Source: Artemia franciscana (Eukaryota; Arthropoda; Branchiopoda; Anostraca; Artemiidae). From it: a stretch of DNA of 64,000 nucleotides. Shown here piece after piece: positions 37,330-46,099 of the stretch; within the stretch, counting starts at the first letter, position 1, and every line of letters starts with the position of its first letter. The DNA is taken from positions 33,197,298 to 33,261,297 of the forward strand of contig NC_088880.1 in NCBI RefSeq assembly GCF_032884065.1. The letters are read 5' to 3'. Under the pieces are notes generated by a model. It ran no database searches and was not told the DNA's origin. It worked only from the letters and a program-made list of their open reading frames with translations. Position numbers and translations under genes: made by a program.

Positions 37330-39798
37330 TTGTTACATAGGCAGCGCAATAGCGCTGCCCAAGGGATCTATGCATTACTTATTTAGTTTTGTTTTCACCG
37401 AGGTCCCTCAAATAGAACGAGTTGTCGTAGAAATTTTGGAGGGGGCACATTCAACTGAAAATAGAGGTTCTAGTGCTTTTTTTTAGAGTCAAACATTTTG
37501 AAGGGCAAGCGGAACCCAGGCCCCTTGGTCCCCCATAAACTTCCAGAAAATGTTTGGGATGGCTGGGCCAGGGAAAAATTTGCGACAGGCGAAAATTCAT
37601 CAGCATAGTTGAAAGGTCCAGTTACTATGCCTCTGGGGTGGCAGCCCCGACTGCCCTTTGGGTATTGGCTGGAAGCTATTTAATTTGCCCATTACTTAAA
37701 TATAGTGTTTGCTATATTAAATATAGCATTGAACAAAAAAAAAGTTTTGAAAAAAAATAATAATAAACACTCGTCGTGGATGCCGATTGTACAAAGAACG
37801 TATCTCAGGAATGGCTTAGAGTATTAAGTTGGAACTTTCAGGAAATAAGGAGGGGATGATTAATTGACCAAAAGTCAATATGCGTGCGCTGCTACTATAA
37901 CTATTACTGCCACTTTGACTACTAATGCTGCTACTACTAATACGACTGCAACCACTACTTCTACTTTGACTATTACTAAGGCTAAGAATATTAATGTGAA
38001 AATTTAGAGAATGTTTAGGTGGAAGATGAATTAAATCAAAACATACTATATTTATATGTTGTAAAAAGGGCGAGTATGCAATATTTTAGAAACGGCTTAG
38101 AGTGTTAATTTAAAACTTACAGGGCATGACGAGGGGGATGTTCATTTGACCAAGGCGAAATATTTGCCTGTTACAATTGTCATTACTACTATTAGTAAAA
38201 CTACTACTGTTACTACTTCTGCTATTAAAACTAAGGAGTTTAAAGTGGAAATTTCAGGAATGAATGAATAAATGAAGATCCTCCAGAGCCATTGCTGGCG
38301 GAAAGGTGATCTTTAAGGAAACTTCAGGAAATACTCAACTAAGTCAAAACATATTTTGCGCATCCCGGTTGTGAAAAGAACTCATTAGAAATATCTTCGG
38401 AACGGCTTAGGGTATTAAATTGAAACATAAATGTCATTTTGTTGGGTATGCTGAAATAGCCAAAAGGCACTATATGCATGCTACTACCACTAATTCTACT
38501 CTTCCTACTACTACTATGATTACCAGGAGTGTTATTGGGGGGGGTGTAAGGGGGCAGTTGCTCTACAATGTATAACATTTCTGCTTCTAAAGCTAAGGAT
38601 ACTAAGGTGAAAATTTCAGAGAGCGTAGAAGTGAAGTTGAGCTAAATCAAAACTCACAAAGTGTATGCAGGTTGTCAGAAGGCGGTAGTAGCAATCTCCC
38701 AGGAACGGCCCAGAATTTAGGGTGAAATTTTCAGATTAAGCTGGGGGGATACTGAACTAACCAAAAGCACTTTCTGGGCATTTTGAGGGGTTTTTTGAAC
38801 TATCCCAGGCCAGTGGCCCAATCAGATAATCATTAGGAGGCTGACACGGGACTCCTGGGCCAACCAACGGAAAGATTTAAAAATTTCTTAGAAAAACAGT
38901 ACTTTAAGGCATTCCTTTGAGTCTATTTTAGCTCTTTGAAAACAAGTTTTGTGTAGGACTAGGGAATGAATGATAAAACCGTCTAGATTAAATAAGATTT
39001 AAAACATGCTGTATTTTTTTCTTGGGGGAGGGCCACATCCCCTTTAGCCCCCTCCTCTTCCCATGGGTGTGCACCTGATTCCAAAGGCTTGGAGTGTTAA
39101 GTTAAGACTTTTAGTGCAAATTTGGGGGGGGGGATGTTGAACTAGCGAACATGAACTATATGCATTCTGCTACTAGTTCTATTTCTACAAATACTACGAC
39201 TTCTGTTACCACTGAGGCTATTGACGCTTATTGACCATCGTGTAAGATTGACCATCGTGTATTGATGCTTGACCATCGTGTCAGACTACTACAAACTAGA
39301 AGGTGAATTTGAACTCCTAACTAACTCACTTAAACTTTGACTTACAGGAACTCGGGTTTAGAATAACTTAGATTAGCATATAAGCCTACAAAAGGTAAAG
39401 TAGGCTTACAACGTCCCCTCAACATTTGCTGAAACAAAAACGACAGCGGATTGTCGGTTTAACATACGTATACTGATATTTATTCGTTAAAGTTTAATAA
39501 TTTTGTATTTATTAAAGTAAGAAAGGGAAAACATTTTAAATGCATTTTGTTTTCTATAAAGTGCAAATTATATTCTGTTCTTGAGGAGGCATGGCGGTTG
39601 TCAGCCCTACTCATGTTAATTTTTGCTCGTTTTGAGTTTGACTTCGTTATTTATAGTAATTCCTGTTCGTTTCGAGTTTCATTTATTTATTGATGGTGAT
39701 TTGCGGTAGTTTTACACTTGGAAGGTTATTTGACTTTAGTTTTGCTCGTTTTTATGGCACTTGGTATTAACCAAGTGACATATAGCAATCGCCAATTC

Positions 39799-39832
39799 TG
39801 TCGGTCTGTCTGTCTGTCGGTCTGTCGGTCCC
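39799..39832 (+). repeat. (GTCY)n microsatellite at the family A head
   Basis: TCTG/TCGG tetranucleotide run of about eight units. A related GTCT run occurs at the head of the Helitron-like element (about 57207-57222, minus strand). Confidence 0.9.
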
Positions 39833-40192
39833 GGTTTTGCTACTTTAGGCACTTCCAGGTAAGCTAGGACGATGAAATTTGGCATGCGTATCAGGGACCG
39901 GACCAGATTAAATTAGAAATAGTCGTTTTCCCGATTTGATCATCTGGAGGGGAGTGGGGGGCCGGTTAATTCGCAAAAAATAAAAAAATGAAGTATTTTT
40001 AACTTATGAGTGGGTAATTGGATCTTAATGAAATTTGATGTTTGGAATGATATTGTGTCTCAGAGCTCTTATTTTAAATCCCGACCAGATCTGATGACAT
40101 TGGGGGGAGTTGGAGGGGGGAAACCTAAAGTCCCGGTTTTGCTACATCACTGCTTTTCTTGAGGCCAAAATAATTTCAAAGATTTAAAGAAC

Positions 40193-43117
40193 ATGAAAAT
40201 TGGAACTTGGAATGTTACGACGTTAAAAAATGACTATCGCATCGACATTTTGACTGACGAATTCAGACGGTTTGAACTGGATTTATTAGGAGTTTCAGAA
40301 ACTCATATCCCAGGGGTAGGAAGCATGAAATTAGGTGACATAGAATTTGTTTACTCAGGAAGGAAGGATGGGGTACATAGACAGGGAGTAGGGCTCATGA
40401 TGAATAAGGAAGCTGCTAAGTCTTGTTTAGGCTGGGAAGGTATTAATAATAGAATACTAATTGCTCATTTTATGACTAAAAAGTTTAGGGTATCAGTTAT
40501 AGTAGTATATGCCCCCTTTGAACCAACTGATGGAGATACTAGTGACTCAGATGAATTTTACTTACAGTTACAGGAGCAAATAGACAGGGTACCAGGTAGA
40601 AATATGGTGTTTTTGCTAGGAGATTTTAATGCCCAGGTTGGTAGAAATAGGGATAGATGGTATCCTAGCCTAGGTAATTTTGGTGTAGGAAAAGAAAACA
40701 GTAATGGCTATAGGCTTTTGCAATTTTGTAGGTATAACAACCTAGTTATAACCAATACGGTGTTTGGTCACAAAATGGCCCATAAGTTGACATGGTATTC
40801 ACGTGATGGTAAGACAGCAAACCTTATTGATTATGTTATTGTAAACAGAAGACTAGCAGGATCAATACAAGATACTAGGGTGTATAGGAGTGCCGTTATT
40901 GATGTTAAAAGTAAAGATCACCATCTAGTAGTGTCTAAGGTTAATTTAAAGCTGAAATTTCGGAAGAGTAACTCCCTCCCGGAAAGTTATGATGTTGGTA
41001 GACTTCAGGATGAAAATTTGAGAAAAAAATTCCAGGAACAGTTGAGTACTAAACTTGAGGGTTTAAAATTTGACAATGTGGAAGATGGATGGAATAATTT
41101 CAGAAAAACAATTTGTGAAGTTGCTGATGGTGTCCTAGGGAAGAGTGCTAAGACAGCAACTAGGAATATTAGTGAAAAAGCTTTAGGTTTAATAGAGAGT
41201 AGAAGGGGTTTGTATAAGAATTATCTGAGCGATAGGTCGTATGAAAACAAAAGGAATGTAAAGAAAGTGGAGAAAGCATTAAAATATGAACTAAGGAGAT
41301 GTGAAATGGAGGCGATGGATAAAATTGCTGAGGATCTGGAAGATGCGGCTAGACGGCATAATAGTAAAATATTATACTGGCATGTTAATAAATTGAAAGG
41401 GAGTAGCCGATCCGGACTAGTCCCAGTTAAAGATAGAAATGGGGTCACAATTAGTGATAAGGAAAAAGTTAAAGAAAGATGGGTGGAACATTTTGAGAAT
41501 GTGCTAAACCGAGATACAGTTGCAGGAAAAGATATAGATGAAAATGAAAAAGTTTGTGATACCTTGGATGTGAAGGAAGATTTGTTTAGTGAGGAAGAAT
41601 TAGCGACAGTACTAGAAGGATTAAAAAATAATAAGGCCCCAGGTGCTGATAGTATGATTAATGAGTTCCTTAAATATGGTGGCTCTGAGGTTAGGAATAA
41701 GCTACTGAAGATTATGAACATGATTTTTGAAAAAGGGGAAGTACCCAATGATTTTAGGAAAACCTTAATTAAACCACTGTATAAGAAAGGTGACAAGAGT
41801 GAATGTCGGAATTATCGAGGCATTAGTCTGGTCTCTGTAGGTAGCAAATTACTGAGTAATATGATACTTTTTAGACTGAGACATGCTGTAGACAAAGTTT
41901 TAAGGGAAGAACAATGCGGTTTTAGAAAAGGTAGAGGATGTGTCGACCATGTTTTCACTCTTAGGTTAATAATTGAGAAGTCCCTTCGTTGTCAAACACC
42001 TTTGGTCCTTAGTTTTATCGATTATGAGCAAGCTTTCGATTCTGTTGATAGAACAGCGTTAACAAAGGTCTTATCGTTATATGGTATACCAGAAAAATAC
42101 ATTAAAGTGATTTGCGCTATGTACGAGAATAATACTGCTGCGGTTAAGGTAGGAAATGAGGTTAGCAACTGGTTTTGTATTAAATCAGGAGTTAAGCAGG
42201 GTTGTGTTCTATCCCCCTTTATATGGATCATTTTGATGGACTTCGTCTTAAGGAGCACAGGAAAGGCAATTGGAGACCATGGAATCAAATGGGGAGGAAG
42301 AACGCTCCTGGACTTAGATTATGCTGATGATTTAAGCATATTAGATGAAAGTGTGAGCAAAATGAATGAATTTTTAGAGGTTTTACGAGTTCAGGGTGCT
42401 AAAATAGGCTTGAAAATTAATGTTAAGAAGACTAAGTCACTAAGGTTAGGAATAAGTGAAGATGAACAGGTGACCTTAGGTAACGAAAAGATTGATCAGG
42501 TTGGGAGCTTCAGTTACCTTGGTAGTATTATTAGTAAAGATGGTGGGAGCAGTGAAGATGTTAAAAGTAGAATAGCTAAAGCTCAGGGTGTTTTTTCACA
42601 GTTAAAAAAAGTTTGGAAGAATAGAAAGATAAGCCTACAAACCAAGATTAGAATATTGGAAGCTACAGTGATGACAGTGGTCAAATATGGCTCTGAAGCA
42701 TGGACACTCCGAAAAGCAGATGAAAATTTACTAGATGTTTTCCAGAGAAATTGCCTACGGATTGTTCTGGGTACCCGGCTGACTGACCGTATTTCAAACA
42801 GTAGGTTGTACGAAAAGTGTGGTTCAATCCCGCTTTCTGGGGCTATAATGAAAGAAAGGTTGAGATGGCTAGGCCACGTTTTACGGATGAAGGATGACAG
42901 ATTACCGAAGATTGTCCTTTTTGGCCAACCGTCTGGGGCTACACGGAAAGCAGGTCGTCCTTGTCTGGGTTGGGAGGATGTCATAAATAAGGATTTAAAG
43001 GAAATGGGAACTTCCTGGGAGGGTGTAAAGAGGGAGGCTTTAAATAGATTAGGTTGGAGGAGGAGCGTGCGTAGCTGTGTTGGCCTCAGGCGGCTTGGTG
43101 CTGCAGTGAGTTATTAG
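40193..43117 (+). CDS. RTE retrotransposon polyprotein: endonuclease and reverse transcriptase
   Basis: A single uninterrupted 974-residue ORF from the first ATG. The endonuclease (about residues 1-245) has GTWNV (Asn7), LLGVSETH (Glu36), VVYAPFEP, LLGDFNAQVG, NLIDYV and KDHHLVV, so the catalytic set looks complete. The RT (about 505-760) has PLYKKGDKSECRNYRGISL, EEQCGFRKGRGC, FIDYEQAFDSVD (motif A, about 607-618), KQGCVLSPF and LDYADDLSI (YADD about 709-712). The C-terminal part has YLGSIISKDGG, YGSEAWTLRK, RLRWLGHVLRM and GRPCLGWED, as in RTE proteins (often listed as craniofacial development protein 2-like). It performs target-primed reverse transcription at a nicked site. The stop codon is the first TAG of the terminal (TAG)7. 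A minus-strand frame at 41796-41221 is a shadow. Whether it is expressed cannot be judged. Confidence 0.95.
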   Translation: MKIGTWNVTTLKNDYRIDILTDEFRRFELDLLGVSETHIPGVGSMKLGDIEFVYSGRKDGVHRQGVGLMMNKEAAKSCLGWEGINNRILIAHFMTKKFRVSVIVVYAPFEPTDGDTSDSDEFYLQLQEQIDRVPGRNMVFLLGDFNAQVGRNRDRWYPSLGNFGVGKENSNGYRLLQFCRYNNLVITNTVFGHKMAHKLTWYSRDGKTANLIDYVIVNRRLAGSIQDTRVYRSAVIDVKSKDHHLVVSKVNLKLKFRKSNSLPESYDVGRLQDENLRKKFQEQLSTKLEGLKFDNVEDGWNNFRKTICEVADGVLGKSAKTATRNISEKALGLIESRRGLYKNYLSDRSYENKRNVKKVEKALKYELRRCEMEAMDKIAEDLEDAARRHNSKILYWHVNKLKGSSRSGLVPVKDRNGVTISDKEKVKERWVEHFENVLNRDTVAGKDIDENEKVCDTLDVKEDLFSEEELATVLEGLKNNKAPGADSMINEFLKYGGSEVRNKLLKIMNMIFEKGEVPNDFRKTLIKPLYKKGDKSECRNYRGISLVSVGSKLLSNMILFRLRHAVDKVLREEQCGFRKGRGCVDHVFTLRLIIEKSLRCQTPLVLSFIDYEQAFDSVDRTALTKVLSLYGIPEKYIKVICAMYENNTAAVKVGNEVSNWFCIKSGVKQGCVLSPFIWIILMDFVLRSTGKAIGDHGIKWGGRTLLDLDYADDLSILDESVSKMNEFLEVLRVQGAKIGLKINVKKTKSLRLGISEDEQVTLGNEKIDQVGSFSYLGSIISKDGGSSEDVKSRIAKAQGVFSQLKKVWKNRKISLQTKIRILEATVMTVVKYGSEAWTLRKADENLLDVFQRNCLRIVLGTRLTDRISNSRLYEKCGSIPLSGAIMKERLRWLGHVLRMKDDRLPKIVLFGQPSGATRKAGRPCLGWEDVINKDLKEMGTSWEGVKREALNRLGWRRSVRSCVGLRRLGAAVSY

Positions 43118-43135
43118 TAGTAGTAGTAGTAGTAG
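43115..43135 (+). repeat. (TAG)7 3' tail of the RTE element
   Basis: Seven exact TAG triplets; the first is the stop codon of the 974-codon ORF. The element therefore has no 3' UTR beyond its tail. Confidence 0.93.
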
Positions 43136-43582
43136 CTTAGAGTGGAGGGATCGGGATGAAACTTGGTGGGGAAAATAAGCACAAGTCCTAGATACGTGAT
43201 TGACATAACCGCAACGGATCCGTTCTCTTTGGGGGAGTTGGGGAGGGTTAATTCCGCACAAATTAGAAAAATGAGGTATTTTTAACTTACGAAGGAGTGA
43301 TCGGATCTTAATGAAATTTGAAGTTTGGAAGTATATCGTGTCTCAGAGCTCTTATTTTTAATCCTGAATGGATCCGGTGACATTGGGGGGAATTGAGGGG
43401 GAGACCTAAAATTTTGAAAACGCTTAGAGTGGAGGGATCGAGATGAAACTTGGTGAGAAAAATAAGCACAAGTCCTAGATACGTGATTGACATAACCGGG
43501 ACGGATCCGATCTCTTTGGGGGAGTGGGGCGAGGGTTAATTCTGAAAGATTAGAAAAATGAGGTATTTTTAACTTACGAGTT

Positions 43583-43980
43583 AAGAAGGAAACATGTTTG
43601 AGAAGGAAGCATGATAAGAATACAATATGCATAACAATTGTAGCAAACAAATTTTGCATGGAACTCCCTATATTTTACCCCCCCCCCCCCTTAATGTGTA
43701 AATATACAGTCGAAATTATATATTTCCCCTCTATTCTCCCAATGCGTCTCTCTTGTTTCATACCTTGTACTTATTAATTGAATTAACTGTTTAAAAGAAG
43801 AACCGGAAAACAAGTGATGGGTGACAGAATGCATTAGTTTTATATAATTTGGACTATATATTTGCTTTTTAGGGGAAGGTGGGTTGGCGGTAAAGTATAG
43901 GGGGATCCATGCAAAAGGTGTTAGCTACAGCTATTGTGCGTATTATGAAATGTTTTCTTAACATGTTTCCTTCTCTAGGC
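43583..43980. mobile_element. Inverted-repeat element (family D), copy 3, inserted in family A
   Basis: The left arm 43583-43710 (AAGGAAACATGTTTGAG, ATTTTGCATGGAACTCCC, TATATTTTACCCC, TGTGTAAATATACAG) pairs with the right arm about 43853-43980 (GACTATATATTTGC, GGTAAAGTATAGGGGGATCC, ATGCAAAAGGTG, AACATGTTTCCTTCTC). The arm order is the reverse of copy 1, so the element may exist as alternating head-to-head and tail-to-tail arrangements of one arm. Confidence 0.75.
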
Positions 43981-44174
43981 TTATACCCCTAAGCTGTAAC
44001 TATTGCTGACGAAATTGGAATTCCCTAAGAAGCAAAGTCCTGCGGATGTAACTGTTCCAGTCATCTATGCAGTCAGCACAGTAAAGGGAAAATATTTTTA
44101 CACTGTGACAGTCATCAAAGATGATTTTACATTCATGAACTTAGCTATTGACTTTTAATTAGTTCCCATGTCCT

Positions 44175-44396
44175 TTGGGCACAGACAACGCGGACCCCAG
44201 TTATTGCTTACCTGTTTCAAAGGCCGCCTTTTCAAATGCGCAATTTAAATACGTATTTAAAACATTTTCCATGAATTTGATGAGCAGGTCATTCAAAGAA
44301 TCTATGTCAAAAGATAAGGATAAAATTGTAACTGAAATGTATGAAAAAATTCCTACCTATAAAGAACGGTATCGATATTTCAAAAGTGCAAGGTAA
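44175..44396 (+). other. Unrecognised 73-residue frame within the insertion block
   Basis: A frame with a protein-like, charged C-terminal half (KESMSKDKDKIVTEMYEKIP) lies between two family D elements. It starts at a TTG, not an ATG, and is not conserved elsewhere in the window. No domain is recognised. It could be a captured exon, a remnant of a larger insertion or chance. Confidence 0.2.
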
Positions 44397-44669
44397 TCAT
44401 TTTTGATATTATTCCAAAGTCGGGTGTTGAATATTTCGATAGCCTTGCAGACTCAAAGGACTGCAGGTACATACACAGGCTCTTGGTTCGTTTTTTAGGG
44501 GGGGGGGGGTGATTAACTTAAAAACAAAGAAAATTGGTTCTATTAGTCTGTGGCCTTTTGAAAGAAAATTACTGGTACTTATGTATTATACCTAACACAC
44601 TCAAGAAGTGTAGTTACGTTAATCATAATGAAATACACCAAAACATGATGTAAATATAATACTTTAGTT

Positions 44670-44860
44670 TATACAATAGTATAATTTGGGCTATATATTT
44701 GCAAATTAGGCGGGGGAGGGGAGAGAATATATCTCAGAAATGGGTTAAAAACCTAACCTTGCCCCACCCCCTGATGTACACATATTTGGCGCAAATCATA
44801 CAAGTCCAATGCATTCTGTCTCCCGTCATTTGTCCTTGTGGCTATGAAACCGGTTCGGTC
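44670..44860. mobile_element. Inverted-repeat element (family D), copy 4
   Basis: GGGCTATATATTTGCAAATTA (44693 region) faces CCCCCTGATGTACACATATT with about 60 bases between. The flank CATTCTGTCTCCCGTCATTTG matches the family D flank at 10.75 and 43.8 kb. Confidence 0.65.
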
Positions 44861-45002
44861 AGATCGTACATTCAGCTAACAGCTCGACTGTTTGGTATGT
44901 TACATGGCCTAAGTAACAAATTATTTTATGGTCTTTCAAAACATCAGGGTGGTTTATCTGACACTACCCCCCCCCCTCTTTCGTTAGTTTATTTCAGCTT
45001 AG

Positions 45003-45205
45003 GGTAAATGTTTAGTTTCGTCGCAAGTTTTCTAAAGTGTGTATTACTGCATTTAGAAAGATTCTGATGATCGCATATTGTTTCTCTGTTATTATTAGAG
45101 AAGCGCATTTATTTTTTACCTTTCTAAAATCCCCCTTCAATGAAACTAAAAATGCGTAAAGTGGGCATGCTTACAGGTAAGATTATCTATAGAGCGACGC
45201 TCCAT
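45003..45205 (+). mobile_element. Solo arm of foldback family E, inserted in family A
   Basis: GGTAAATGTTTAGTTT, CTAAAGTG, GAAACTAAAAATGCGTAAAG and TTACAGGTAAGATTATCTAT match, in order, the left half of the 33.9-kb palindrome. The middle of the arm is shortened. It ends where family A resumes. Confidence 0.65.
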
Positions 45206-46099
45206 GAGATTTGGGGTATTTTTATCTTACGAATAGGTGATCGGATCTTAATGAAATTTGAAATTTAGAAGGAATTCATGTCTCAGGGCTCTTATTTCAA
45301 ATCCCGACCAGATCTTTTACACTGGGGGAGTTGGAGGGAGAAATCTTGGAAAACACTTGGAGTGGAGGAATCAGGATGAAGCTTGGTGGATAGAATAAGC
45401 AAATGTCCTTGATACGTGATTGGCGGAACCGTACTGGATTCGCTCTCTTTGGAGGAGTTGGGGGCAGGGGTTCAGTGATTTGGCGAGTCAGGTGCTTCTG
45501 GACGTGCTAGGACGATGAAAATCGGTAGGCGTGTCAGGGACCTGCACAAATTGACTTGACAAAGTCGTTTTCCCAGATTCGACCATCTGGGGGAATAAAG
45601 GGAGAGGAAAAATTAGAAAAAAATAGGTATTTATAACTTACGAGTGGGTAATCGGATTTTAATGAATTTTGAAATTTAGAAGGACATCATGACTCAGAGC
45701 TCTTATTTTAAATCCTGACCGGCATTAAGCCTCCTATTTTCCTTTTAAATCAATCTATTAATTCTTAGAATTTTGTTAGAGCTCATACCATATGATCTCT
45801 TGGCTCTTAGCTCTTCTTGCCTCGTCACAAGTGCCATATGAGCTCTTAGCTCTTGTTGACTTTGTAGACCTCGTTACTTTTCTTTGAAAAACTTATTTTG
45901 TGGAAAAAGTTATTTAAATTAATTTCTTTTCTTTATTTATTGCTATACTCTTTTTCATGCAAAAAAAGTATTTCATATATTAGAAACATTTTCAACAATT
46001 TTTAATCCTGACACTATTATGACTATTATTTTTTATAAATGTTTAATTTAATGGAGTATTAGTTTATTGTTTAATTTAAGTTTACACCTCCTAATGGTG

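Larger units (their letters stand above)
40130..43135 (+). mobile_element. RTE-clade non-LTR retrotransposon, apparently complete
   Basis: The element has a leader of about 63 bases, a single 974-codon ORF and a (TAG)7 3' end. Its edges are defined by the interrupted family A unit. On the left, A sequence stops at AACCTAAA (40129). On the right it resumes at CTTAGAGTGGAGG (43136). The uninterrupted unit is visible at about 43405-43440. Very short UTRs and a microsatellite 3' end are RTE traits. No flanking target-site duplication was seen. Confidence 0.88.
39756..45854 (+). mobile_element. Family A non-autonomous element, copy 2 (interrupted by RTE and a 1.6-kb block)
   Basis: It begins with GGCACTTGGTATTAACCAAG, a perfect 8-bp hairpin with an ATTA loop (39758-39777), then a (GTCY)n run, then A units. 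After the RTE insertion the units continue at 43136-43582 and, after a 1.6-kb foreign block, at 45206-45720. It ends with TTAGAATTTTGTTAGAGCTC and GAGCTCTTAGCTCTT by about 45854. Both ends agree with copy 1. A hairpin start, a GTCY microsatellite and core tandem units resemble the general plan of DINE/HINE- and pearl-type non-autonomous elements; the assignment is inference. Confidence 0.75.
37330..45950 (-). mobile_element. Family B non-autonomous element, copy 2 (reversed, interrupted by A and RTE)
   Basis: It starts with the perfect hairpin GGCAGCGC-AATA-GCGCTGCC (37340-37359) and continues with reversed B units whose triplet runs read CTACTACTA (37.87-39.25 kb) and a block with TTTTTGCTCGTTTTGAG matching 24.7-24.8 kb reversed. 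At 39755 it is broken by family A and resumes at about 45855 with GTTACTTTTCTTTGAAAAAC, which matches the left end of copy 1. It ends near 45945. It holds no ORF of its own. Confidence 0.75.

Noticed and set aside
41221..41796. 191-codon minus-strand ORF and others inside the RTE element
   Set aside because: Shadow frames opposite the intact 974-codon ORF.
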